Of a stretch of 18,674 nucleotides of DNA, positions 5,004 through 12,084 are shown piece after piece (the first letter of the stretch is position 1; every line of letters begins with the position of its first letter). The notes under the pieces are model-generated. The model was not told the origin of the DNA. It did no database searches and saw only the letters and a list, made by a program, of their open reading frames with translations. The translations under genes were made by a program, and so were the position numbers. Origin of the DNA: JACVRW01 sp035947555 (GTDB lineage: Bacteria > Actinomycetota > Thermoleophilia > Solirubrobacterales > Thermoleophilaceae); NCBI GenBank assembly GCA_035947555.1, contig DASZJZ010000243.1, forward strand, positions 1 through 18,674. The letters are read 5' to 3'.

Positions 5004-7535
5004 CTAGTCCGCCCGGCGCAGCGTGCGTCCCAGCCGTACCGTCGTCCCGTCCCGCGCCGGCGTGACCTCAACGCTATCCATCAGCGCGCGCATCAGCGAC
5101 AGACCCCTGCCCTGGTCCCCCGCCCGCGGCGTGCGCCAGATGCCCTGATCGCGCACCGCGATCCACACCGCGTCTCCCTCCACCCGCCCGCTCAGCTCGA
5201 ACGGGGAGCTCCCGCCGGCGCCCGCGTGCTCGATCGCGTTGGTGGCCGCCTCCCCGCACGCGGTCACGATCTCGGCGATCTCCTGCTCGTCGCCCCCCAC
5301 GTGCTGCAGCCAGCGGCGCAGCAGCGCCCGCATCGAGGCGAGCGCCTCCGGCGTGGTCGGAAACTCCACGTTGAAGCGGTCCGACATCGGGACCGTGCGC
5401 AGCGTCAGCAGGGCCACATCGTCAGGCGTGCCGTCCTCAGGCACCAAAGCGTCGAGCACGTGGTCGCAGAGCTGCTCGGGCGGCACCGGCGCCGCCCGCA
5501 CCGCTTCCGCAAGCCGGTCCAGTCCCTCGTTGATGTGCTCGCCCGGTCGCTCGACCAGCCCGTCGGTGTAGAGCACCACCGTGCTGCCGGGCGCCACCGG
5601 GGCAGCGACCTCCTCGAACCCCGGAAACGGCAGCACGCCCAGCGGCACCGAGCTGCCGCCCTCGAGGTAGCGCGGCCGCTCGTCGCCGTCGAGCAGCAGC
5701 GGCGGCGGATGGCCCGCGTTCACCCAGCGCACCTCGCCGTCGGCGGCGTCCACCACCAGGTAGATCAGCGTGGCCATCTCGGTTTCCTCGGCCTCGGTCC
5801 AGATCAGGCGGTTTAGCTGCTCGAGCACGCGGGCCGGCGCGTGGCCCTCGAGCGCGTAGGCGCGCAGCGCGCTCCGCAGGCGCCCGACCATGGACGCCGC
5901 CGCCAGCCCCTTGCCCGCCACGTCGCCCATCACCAGCCCGACGCCGCCGCCGGGCACCGTCAGCACGTCGTACCAATCGCCGCCCACCTTGGCCTCGTCG
6001 ACCCCGGGGATGTAGCGCGCCGCCACGTCCAGGCCGGGCAGGTGCGGCATGCGGTCGGGCAGCAGGCTGCGCTGGAGCGTCTCGGCGATGCGGTGCTCGC
6101 GCTCGTACACGCGCGCGTGGTCGATCGCCAGCGCCACACGATCGGCGGCCAGCCTCAGGATGCTCAGATCGTCGGCGGTGAACCGGCGCGGCGGGGCGGC
6201 GGAGGCCACCACCACACCGCGGACGTCGCGGTCGGCGAGGAGCGGCACGCCGATCAGGGAGCCGACCCGGTCGGCCGTCGGGTCCTGCACGAGCAGCGGC
6301 TCGCGGGCCTCGGCGACCTGTTGGGCGAACGACTCGCCCGTGAACGGCCCGGCGGGGGCGCTGTCCGAGGCCGCCCGCAGCATCAGCCGGTCGCCCTCCT
6401 CGACAAGGTGGATCGAGGCGGCGTCCGCCTGCAGGACGCCCCGCACACGGCTGACCACGTCCGGCAGGATGTCGTCGAGCGTCCGGTGGGCGAGGGCGGC
6501 GTCCACCAGCAGCTGCATGCTGCTCACGAGCTCCGCCACGCGCTCGGCCTCGGCTCGCGCGGCCTGCTCGCGCACCAGCGCCGCGCGCTCCTCCTCGCGC
6601 CGGCGGCGGTCGGTCATGTCGCGGATGAAGCCGGATACGAGGATCTCGCCCTGCACATCCACCTTTGCCACCGTCGCCTCCCCAGGGAAGCGGGTCCCGT
6701 CACGGCGCTGCAGCTCTACCTCGAAGGTCTCGGTGGCCACGGCGTCTGCGATCTCCACGAGCGCCATGCGCCGCTCGTCGTGGCGGTCGCGGAACTCGGG
6801 TGGTATGACGAGCGCCCGGAACGGCTTGCCGATCGCCTCGGCGGCCGACCAGCCGAACATGCGCTCCGCCGACACGTTCCAGGTGCGGATCAGCCCGTCG
6901 CGGTCGAGCGTGACGAAGGCGTCGGGCGAGTTGTCGAGCACGAGCCTCGTGCGCGCCTCGCTCTGGCTGAGCCTGCGCGCGCTCTCCGCGGCCTCGGCCT
7001 GCTGGGCGCGGAGCCGGTCGAGCATGCGGTAGATCAGGAGGCCGGCGATCAGCGGCGTGCCGACCGCCAGCAGCCAGCGGATCGCCGGGCTGTCGGCGTC
7101 TTGGATGGCCAGCACCATCGCGTACGCGAAGCCGATGTACGTCATGTGCGCGAGCGCCTGGCCGAGGCTGAAGAAGTAGAACGCGTAGAGCGCCGTCCAC
7201 GTGTAGAGCAGCGGGTAGAGCGTGGAGGTGCCGGTGTAGTAGTTCGCGAAGCTGAGGATCGTGGTACCGGCGGCCAGCACGCCGTGGAGCTGCCACTCGC
7301 TGATGCGCTCGGCCTGCATGTAGACCAGCGCGGCGATCGCGACCGCGATGGCCGCAAGCACGTACAGCTGGAGATCGCGGACGCCCTCGTCGTGCGGCAG
7401 CAGAAGGGTCAAAAGTCCGAGCGAGGCCCCCGCGACGAACAGATAGGCGAGCGACCTCGCCTTGACGCCCACATCGAACAGCTCGGGCAGCTGCCTCACT
7501 TGGGGTTGAAGCCTACGCCTCCAGTCCGCCGCCAC
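5004..7535 (-). CDS. Membrane PAS-GAF-PP2C phosphatase fused to a C-terminal anti-sigma-type ATPase
   Basis: An 843-aa multidomain regulator. In order: hydrophobic membrane region with about five or six helices (28-170), a short coiled stretch, a PAS domain (about 195-310; LDNSPDAFVTLDRDGLI), a coiled linker, a GAF domain (about 335-475), an SpoIIE/RsbU-type PP2C phosphatase (about 490-712) and a HATPase domain (about 722-838). Phosphatase metal ligands are visible in GGDWYD (518-523), GDVAGKG (537-543), YTDGLVE (656-662) and PDDVALL. The ATPase shows the N box EAATNAIEHA (Asn766), RDQGIW as its G1-like box and GRGLSLMRALMD. It probably controls the phosphorylation of the STAS protein encoded next. 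The start is uncertain: the GTG at 7535 overlaps the upstream gene by 23 bp, and the GTG at 7499 would avoid this; neither has a good Shine-Dalgarno. Confidence 0.92.
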   Translation of the reverse strand: MAADWRRRLQPQVRQLPELFDVGVKARSLAYLFVAGASLGLLTLLLPHDEGVRDLQLYVLAAIAVAIAALVYMQAERISEWQLHGVLAAGTTILSFANYYTGTSTLYPLLYTWTALYAFYFFSLGQALAHMTYIGFAYAMVLAIQDADSPAIRWLLAVGTPLIAGLLIYRMLDRLRAQQAEAAESARRLSQSEARTRLVLDNSPDAFVTLDRDGLIRTWNVSAERMFGWSAAEAIGKPFRALVIPPEFRDRHDERRMALVEIADAVATETFEVELQRRDGTRFPGEATVAKVDVQGEILVSGFIRDMTDRRRREEERAALVREQAARAEAERVAELVSSMQLLVDAALAHRTLDDILPDVVSRVRGVLQADAASIHLVEEGDRLMLRAASDSAPAGPFTGESFAQQVAEAREPLLVQDPTADRVGSLIGVPLLADRDVRGVVVASAAPPRRFTADDLSILRLAADRVALAIDHARVYEREHRIAETLQRSLLPDRMPHLPGLDVAARYIPGVDEAKVGGDWYDVLTVPGGGVGLVMGDVAGKGLAAASMVGRLRSALRAYALEGHAPARVLEQLNRLIWTEAEETEMATLIYLVVDAADGEVRWVNAGHPPPLLLDGDERPRYLEGGSSVPLGVLPFPGFEEVAAPVAPGSTVVLYTDGLVERPGEHINEGLDRLAEAVRAAPVPPEQLCDHVLDALVPEDGTPDDVALLTLRTVPMSDRFNVEFPTTPEALASMRALLRRWLQHVGGDEQEIAEIVTACGEAATNAIEHAGAGGSSPFELSGRVEGDAVWIAVRDQGIWRTPRAGDQGRGLSLMRALMDSVEVTPARDGTTVRLGRTLRRAD

Positions 7536-7815
7536 GAGCGGAGAGCCGTGCGAGCGCCTCGTGGCACTCGACCACGCGGCGCTTCACGGGATCCTCGTCG
7601 GCGCGATCGTGCACCAGGTCCCACGTCTTGTCCGCCACGTCGCGGGCGGTCTCCGGTGTGGCCTTGGCGCACAACATGTCGACCACCTTGAGCTCGAACG
7701 CCTGGAGCTGGTCGGCCGGGTTGCCCGGGGCCATGCGCGGCAGCGGCTCGTCGGTCCCCTCGCGCCACATCTGGGTGGCCATGACGAGGCGGTTGCGAAG
7801 CTGCATCTGGTCCAC
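7513..7815 (-). CDS. Hypothetical 100-aa helical protein
   Basis: I do not recognise a family. The protein is charged, soluble and predicted by eye to be mostly helical, with a loop around residues 20-34 (EGTDEPLPRMAPGNPADQ) and two cysteines (MLCAKA and VECHEA). There is no signal peptide or membrane segment. The start could be the GTG at 7815 or the ATG at 7806; both give nearly the same protein and neither has a clear ribosome binding site. It sits 12 bp after the M23 peptidase stop and overlaps the longest form of the phosphatase/kinase gene by 23 bp, so it looks like a member of that operon. I accept it as a gene because it fills the space between two real genes in the same direction. 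A link to the partner switch is only inferred from position. Confidence 0.65.
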   Translation of the reverse strand: MDQMQLRNRLVMATQMWREGTDEPLPRMAPGNPADQLQAFELKVVDMLCAKATPETARDVADKTWDLVHDRADEDPVKRRVVECHEALARLSARGGGLEA

Positions 7816-7827
7816 GGCGACGTGAGG

Positions 7828-8445
7828 CTACCGGGCGCGCAGGGAGAGCTTCCTCAGGAGCGGGAGCGGGTCGAGCGGCCTGCCGCTCGTGCCTTTGCCG
7901 GCGCGCATCTCGAGGTGCAGGTGGTCGCCCCAGCACGAGCCCGTGCAGCCCACGCCGCCCACGCGCGTGCCGCCCTCGACCTGGTCGCCAACGGCCAGCG
8001 GCGTGGGCGCGCGCATGTGCAGGTAGAGGAAGGTGCGGTCCACATCCGGGCTCCAGATCGCGACGTAGTTACCGCGGCCGCCGTCGTCGCCGATCTCGAC
8101 CACCGTGCCGTCGCGGATCGCCACAAGCGGCGTGCCCGCGGTGGCGAAGACGTCCTGACCCTCGTGCCGGCGCGAGCCGCGCCACGCTCCGAAGCGAGCG
8201 TCGTAGGCGCCGAAGTCAATCGTTCCGCGGACCGGGAACCAGGCCTCTGGCTCGGGCGGCTCGACCTCGAGCACGGCGGCCGATTCGACGACGGCCTCGA
8301 AGGCGGCGCCGAGCGAGGCGGCGGAGGCGGGCGCCTCCGGCTGGGCGGCCGGGCACGGCGCGCGCACGCATTCAGGCGCGGGCGCATGGGCGGGAGCGGC
8401 GGCCGCGATCGATGTCACGAGCGCCGTGATCTGGGCGCTTCCCAC
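7828..8445 (-). CDS. M23 family (LytM-type) metallopeptidase, secreted
   Basis: A 205-aa zinc peptidase of the LytM/lysostaphin type, which cuts peptidoglycan cross-bridges or activates amidases. The zinc and catalytic motifs are complete: HEGQDVFA gives His94 and Asp98, LYLHM contributes His143, and GDHLHLEM gives His175 and His177. The core domain spans about residues 68-195, with VRGTIDFGAYDARFGAWRG leading into it. The GTG at 8445 yields a short Ala-rich signal-like segment ending APAHA; its N-region lacks positive charges, so the start is not certain. The frame stays open to 8652, but that part overlaps the divergent PhzF gene and is not protein-like. Only 22 bp separate it from that gene. 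It is the first of five genes running the same way. Confidence 0.88.
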   Translation of the reverse strand: MGSAQITALVTSIAAAAPAHAPAPECVRAPCPAAQPEAPASAASLGAAFEAVVESAAVLEVEPPEPEAWFPVRGTIDFGAYDARFGAWRGSRRHEGQDVFATAGTPLVAIRDGTVVEIGDDGGRGNYVAIWSPDVDRTFLYLHMRAPTPLAVGDQVEGGTRVGGVGCTGSCWGDHLHLEMRAGKGTSGRPLDPLPLLRKLSLRAR

Positions 8446-8467
8446 GCCGGGACCGTACCCTGAATGC

Positions 8468-9145
8468 GTGCCGAGGGTGCATCTCCTCAGGGTCTTCTGC
8501 GGCGACGGCGACTCGGGCGGCAACACGCTTGCGGTGTTCCTCGAGGGCTCGCAGATCCCGCCGGACGCCCGGCAGGGGGTGGCGGCGGAGCTCGGGCTGA
8601 GCGAGACGGTATTCGTGGAAGACGCGGCGCGCGGGGAGATCCGCATCTTCACACCGGCGGTCGAGCTGGACTTCGCGGGCCACCCTGCGGTGGGTACCGC
8701 GTGGCTGCTGGCGGAGCAGGGCTCGCCGGCCTCCCTGCTGCGCGTGCCGGCGGGCGAGGCCCCGGTGCGCTACGAGGACGATGCGGCTTACGTCGCAGGG
8801 CGTGCGGACTGGGGACCGCGGTGGGAGCTCGAGCAGCTCGATTCGCCGTCCGACGTGGACGAGCTGGGCGGGCCGCCGGGCGGACACGACCTGGCGGTCG
8901 GCTGGGCGTGGCTCGATGAGGGCGCAGGGATGGTGCGGGCGCGTGTCTTCCCGATGGGCGTCGGGATCGCGGAGGACGAAGCCACGGGGAGTGCGGCCGT
9001 CGGCCTGTGCGCACGGCTGGGCCAGCCGCTCGACATCCGCCAGGGGCGTAACTCGCGCATCCTGGCGCGGCCGCTCCCGGACGGGTGGGTGGAAATCGGT
9101 GGGCGGTGCGTCCTCGATTCGGTAGAGGAGCACGCGCTCGGCTGA
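8468..9145 (+). CDS. PhzF-family isomerase/epimerase-like protein
   Basis: A 225-aa member of the PhzF family, which shares the diaminopimelate-epimerase fold; PhzF itself isomerises DHHA in phenazine synthesis, but most relatives have no known substrate. The signature residues are present: the catalytic Glu46 in LSETVFVE (position equivalent to Glu45 in PhzF), FTPAVELDFAGHPAVGTAWLL in the first half, and DEATGSAAVGLCARL in the second. At about 225 aa it is shorter than the common 260-300 aa, with a compact second half. I prefer the GTG at 8468 because the first strand (VHLLRVF) starts there; an ATG at 8426 is in frame but would overlap the divergent M23 gene. No phenazine genes are nearby, so no such pathway should be inferred. 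Confidence 0.9.
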   Translation: MPRVHLLRVFCGDGDSGGNTLAVFLEGSQIPPDARQGVAAELGLSETVFVEDAARGEIRIFTPAVELDFAGHPAVGTAWLLAEQGSPASLLRVPAGEAPVRYEDDAAYVAGRADWGPRWELEQLDSPSDVDELGGPPGGHDLAVGWAWLDEGAGMVRARVFPMGVGIAEDEATGSAAVGLCARLGQPLDIRQGRNSRILARPLPDGWVEIGGRCVLDSVEEHALG

Positions 9146-9192
9146 CGCGTAGCGGGCTCGGCCCTCGCCGTGCGCCGGCCTATGCAGTGAAA

Positions 9193-10161
9193 TCAGTCGT
9201 GGAAGTTCCGCACCCAGCGGTGCGCGCGCAGCCGCTCGCGCTCCTCCTCCGGCAGCGGGCCGGCATCGGACGCCGCGACGTTGCGCTCCACGTTGCGCAG
9301 CGAGCGCATCCCGGGGATCACGGTCGAGACCGCCGGCTCGCTCAGGATGAATCTCAGCGCGGTCTCCGCCAGGCGGTCCTGCTCGATCTCGAGGTCGGCG
9401 GCGATCGCCGCGGCGCGCTCGTGAACCTCTTGCTTGCGGTCGCCGCGGAAGTAGTGGGCGCGGAAGTCGTCGCCTTCGAACTCGGTGTCGGCGTCGATCC
9501 GGCCGGTCAGGCCGCCCTCGTCGAGCGGCACGCGGGCGATCACGCCCACGTCGTGCTCGCGGCAGGCCGGGAACAGCTCGTCCTCGGGTGACTGGTCGAA
9601 GACGTTGTAGATCACCTGCACCGCGTCGACGGAACCGCGCTCGACGAGGCGTAGGCCGTTCGACGGCTGGTGGTCGTTGATCGAGATGCCGAAGAAGCGG
9701 GCCTTGCCCGAGGAGCGGAGGGCGTCGATCTCCTCCGCGAGCTCGTCGCTGTCGGCCCAGTCGTCGTTCCACACGTGTAGCTGCAGCAGGTCCACGCTGT
9801 CCATCTCGAGGTTGCGCAGGCTCTGCTCGGCGCACTCGCGGACGTAGCCGGGCGGGAAGACGTCATCGAGGGGAGAGTCCCGCTCGGCCGGCCAGATCCG
9901 GTTCTTCGGCGGCACCTTGGTGGCCACGTACACCGTCTCCTCGCGCTCGCGCACGACGCGGCCGACGAGCCGCTCGCTGCGGCCCTCGCCGTAGGCGAGC
10001 GCCGTGTCGATGAAGTTGAGGCCGAGGTCGATCCCGCGGTGGAGCGCCCGGATCGACTCGTCGTCGTCGGCGCCGCCCCATTGCGCGCCGCCGATGCCCC
10101 AGGCCCCGTAACCGATCTCCGAGATCTCGAGTCCGGACCTCCCGAGCCTGCGGTAGCGCAT
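9193..10161 (-). CDS. Aldo/keto reductase
   Basis: A 322-aa NADPH-dependent oxidoreductase with the TIM-barrel fold. The catalytic tetrad of the superfamily is complete: Asp52 and Tyr57 (NFIDTALAYGEG), Lys82 (VATKV) and His129 (LLQLHVW). The C-terminal cofactor segment ILSEPAVSTVIPGMRSLRNVERN is also typical. The ATG at 10161 matches the normal family start (MRYRRLGRSGLEISEIGYGAWGIGG). It has no Shine-Dalgarno, but a possible 35-aa ORF upstream ends in TGATG, sharing a base with this start, which would explain its translation by coupling. The sigma-factor gene lies upstream on the same strand, so read-through from that promoter is possible. The PhzF gene is convergent with a 47-bp gap. The substrate is unknown. 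Confidence 0.95.
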   Translation of the reverse strand: MRYRRLGRSGLEISEIGYGAWGIGGAQWGGADDDESIRALHRGIDLGLNFIDTALAYGEGRSERLVGRVVREREETVYVATKVPPKNRIWPAERDSPLDDVFPPGYVRECAEQSLRNLEMDSVDLLQLHVWNDDWADSDELAEEIDALRSSGKARFFGISINDHQPSNGLRLVERGSVDAVQVIYNVFDQSPEDELFPACREHDVGVIARVPLDEGGLTGRIDADTEFEGDDFRAHYFRGDRKQEVHERAAAIAADLEIEQDRLAETALRFILSEPAVSTVIPGMRSLRNVERNVAASDAGPLPEEERERLRAHRWVRNFHD

Positions 10162-10268
10162 CAGACGGTGATTGCCCCGGGGCCCGGGGTCATGAACGCG
10201 ATGGCCGGGCCGAGGCCGGCCTGCTTGCGGAGCGTCGCGATCCTGCGGCCCGGCGGGTGGCCGACCAC
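10161..10268 (-). CDS. Possible 35-aa ORF coupled to the aldo/keto reductase
   Basis: This reading frame begins at a GTG at 10268 and ends at a TGA whose A is also the A of the reductase ATG (TGATG). Of its 35 sense codons, 34 end in G or C, as expected for a real gene here. The translation includes GRRIATLRKQAGLGPAIAF and ends MTPGPGAITV. I know no family for it and see no Shine-Dalgarno, so a remnant of a longer gene or chance GC-rich sequence cannot be excluded. It fills most of the 119-bp gap between the sigma-factor gene and the reductase, which otherwise holds nothing I can name. Confidence 0.4.
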   Translation of the reverse strand: MVGHPPGRRIATLRKQAGLGPAIAFMTPGPGAITV

Positions 10269-10280
10269 TGGCCGGAGACC

Positions 10281-11957
10281 CTACAGGGTGTCGGGCTTGG
10301 CGTTCCCGGTAGGCGCAGCGGGCGGTGCAGCGTCGGGCTTCGCGCTTGCGCCGTCAAGCGGTTGAGGAGCGCTCGACGGAGACTTCCCGCCGCCGTTCGC
10401 CCACGGGCCGGTCTTCGGCTTCGCCAGCTTCGGGCGGGCGTTCGCCGGCGGGCTTGGCTTCGCACCTGCCCTCGATCCCGGCGCCTGCCTCGCGTGGCCG
10501 CGTGGCTGCGCGTTGCGCCAGGGTTCAGGCCTGGCGGGCGCGCCGCGGCTCCTGGGGCCGTCCTTCGCGGCCGGTCCCCGCCCGCCGCGGGTCGTGTTCG
10601 CGGGCGGGCCGCCTCTCCCGGGTGCGCTCTCCGCGGGCGGGCCGCGCCTTACCGGCGTGCTCTTCGGGGGCGCCTCGATCGGACCGCGGCCGCGCTCCTC
10701 CCCCTTACCGCTGTGGTTCTCGCCCATGCGGGGCGACCCCTGGGCCATGCGCTCGGCACCGCGCCCGAGGCCGCTCCGCTCGCCGCCACGCCCGCTCCGT
10801 TCGCCGCCCCGCCCCAGCGTCATCCGGTCTCCGCCCTGCTCCTGGCCCTCCCCTCCCGTCCTCGCCCCGGGCAGCGCACCGGCTTCGTGCGCGCTCCGGC
10901 CGGCCCCGCCGTCCGAACCCGGGCCGGTGACCGGCGCGGCGGCCCGGCCGGCCGCTCCGGATCGGCCCCCCTCGGCTGCCTGCGCCGGAGCCGGCGGCGT
11001 CACCGCGGGCCGGTCCGAGTCGATGACTGCTTCCCCGGTGACCACCCCCCCCCCGGCCAGCATCCCCGCCACGGCCACCTTCGCCACCGTCGACCCCCCG
11101 AAGACGCCGGCCGCCGTCGACAGTCCGCCGGCGGACCCGCCTCCGATTCCGATCGCCGCCAGCACGCTCGTCTTCAGCCCCAGCGACGGCGCCACCGGCA
11201 GCGCCACGGCGAGCATCCTGCGCTGCTGCTTCACCTTCTCCCGATACTCGCGGCACCCCGGGCATTCGCGCAGGTGGAGTCGCAGCTCGCTGCGTCGCAG
11301 TGCCCCGCCGCGCAGGTTCGCGAGCTGCTCGCGGATGCGTTCGCATGGCGCCTCGCGCGCGTCCCGCCGCGCGATCAACGCCGAGCGGGCGCGGAAGACC
11401 AGCCCCTTCACCCGCGACACCTCGCAGTCGAGCACGCTCGCCACCTCGGCGTGCGAGAGCTCCCCGAGCTCGGAGAGCAGCAGCGCCGCCCGCTGCTGGT
11501 CCGGAAGCTCCCGGAGGTCGGCCAGGAGTCGCTGCAGGTCAGCCCGCTCCTCCACCTGCTCGGTGAGCCCGCTTCCCGAGGGCAAGCGGGCCTCGAGCGT
11601 CTCGGTGCCGCTCGGGACCTCGCGCCGTGCCCGCAGCACCGAGACGCACCGGTTCCGCGCGATCGCGAACAGCCAGGGCTTGAGCGCGATCTCACGCTCG
11701 CCGTCACCCTGGAGGACGCGGTAGGCGGCGGCGAAGGTGTGCTGCACCACGTCTTCGGCTTCCTCCCGCGAGCCAAGCATGTGGCGGCAGAAGCCGAGGA
11801 TCGCCGGGCCGTGACGCTCGAAGACGACCTCGAAGGCAGCGTCGTTGCCGCGCCGGACCTGCTCGACCAGGCGCGCGTCACCGGAGAGCGCGAGCAGCCG
11901 CCGCGAGCGCAGCGGCGTGACCGAGGCCGCCCGTGCAGGTATCGACGCCGCGCGCAT
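10281..11957 (-). CDS. ECF sigma factor fused to a ZAS anti-sigma motif, membrane segment and long basic tail
   Basis: A 558-aa fusion. Residues 29-112 are sigma region 2 (EVVFERHGPAILGFCRHMLGS, then EAEDVVQHTFAAAYR) and about 138-195 are region 4 (LRELPDQQRAALLLSELGELS, then SRVKGLVFRARSAL). Next comes a zinc anti-sigma motif: Cys205, then H228-x3-C232-x2-C235 in LHLRECPGC. A Gly/Ala-rich hydrophobic region (about 258-311) could cross the membrane once or twice. The last 245 or so residues are low-complexity, Gly/Pro/Arg-rich, with short repeats such as GRGGERSGRGGERSG (about 382-396). This layout suggests a self-inhibited sigma factor tethered to the membrane with an outside tail that may sense envelope state; release would need proteolysis or zinc loss. 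An in-frame TAG just upstream (11970-11972) makes the ATG at 11957 the longest start. An ECF-like promoter lies upstream. Confidence 0.88.
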   Translation of the reverse strand: MRAASIPARAASVTPLRSRRLLALSGDARLVEQVRRGNDAAFEVVFERHGPAILGFCRHMLGSREEAEDVVQHTFAAAYRVLQGDGEREIALKPWLFAIARNRCVSVLRARREVPSGTETLEARLPSGSGLTEQVEERADLQRLLADLRELPDQQRAALLLSELGELSHAEVASVLDCEVSRVKGLVFRARSALIARRDAREAPCERIREQLANLRGGALRRSELRLHLRECPGCREYREKVKQQRRMLAVALPVAPSLGLKTSVLAAIGIGGGSAGGLSTAAGVFGGSTVAKVAVAGMLAGGGVVTGEAVIDSDRPAVTPPAPAQAAEGGRSGAAGRAAAPVTGPGSDGGAGRSAHEAGALPGARTGGEGQEQGGDRMTLGRGGERSGRGGERSGLGRGAERMAQGSPRMGENHSGKGEERGRGPIEAPPKSTPVRRGPPAESAPGRGGPPANTTRGGRGPAAKDGPRSRGAPARPEPWRNAQPRGHARQAPGSRAGAKPSPPANARPKLAKPKTGPWANGGGKSPSSAPQPLDGASAKPDAAPPAAPTGNAKPDTL

Positions 11958-11990
11958 GACGTTAGGCGTCTACCCGCTCCCTGGGTTGTG

Positions 11991-12005
11991 GATGCCGATG
12001 GCATC
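11991..12005. repeat. Perfect inverted repeat in the sigma-factor leader
   Basis: GATGCC and GGCATC arms separated by GAT. If transcription starts from the predicted ECF promoter (near 12008 on the minus strand), this would be a small hairpin at the very 5' end of the sigma-factor mRNA; it could equally be a short operator. An AGGGAG follows on the minus strand but lies 19 bases from the ATG, farther than normal. Confidence 0.45.
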
Positions 12006-12014
12006 ACCCATAAG

Positions 12015-12039
12015 AACGTCATCGGCAGGTCGAGGTTCG
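12015..12039 (-). promoter_or_regulatory. Predicted ECF-type promoter of the sigma-factor gene
   Basis: Reading the minus strand, CGAACCTCG (12039-12031) is followed after 12 bases by CGTT (12018-12015). GAAC at -35 and CGT at -10 with this spacing is the general form of ECF promoters. The element is repeated exactly in the other direction, toward the secreted repeat gene. It predicts a start near 12008 and autoregulation by the sigma factor it precedes. Confidence 0.7.
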
Positions 12040-12059
12040 CCCATAACCCCCGAACCTCG
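12031..12059. repeat. 9-bp perfect inverted repeat formed by the two divergent -35 elements
   Basis: CGAGGTTCG at 12031-12039 and CGAACCTCG at 12051-12059 are exact reverse complements with an 11-bp spacer, so their centres are 20 bp apart, about two helical turns. I read the arms as mirror-image -35 regions, but the same symmetry would suit a dimeric regulator. Confidence 0.75.
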
Positions 12060-12075
12060 CCGCGCCTCGAGCGTT
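12051..12075 (+). promoter_or_regulatory. Predicted ECF-type promoter of the secreted repeat gene
   Basis: CGAACCTCG (12051-12059), 12 bases, then CGTT (12072-12075): identical in both boxes and spacing to the minus-strand promoter of the sigma gene. A start six or seven bases after the -10 falls at about 12081-12083, only a few bases before the ATG at 12085. That predicts an almost leaderless mRNA and fits the lack of a ribosome binding site. Confidence 0.7.
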
Positions 12076-12084
12076 TCAGCGGGC

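Noticed and set aside
5841..7691. 616-codon plus-strand frame opposite the phosphatase/kinase
   Set aside because: Shadow of the minus-strand regulator, with no motif of its own.
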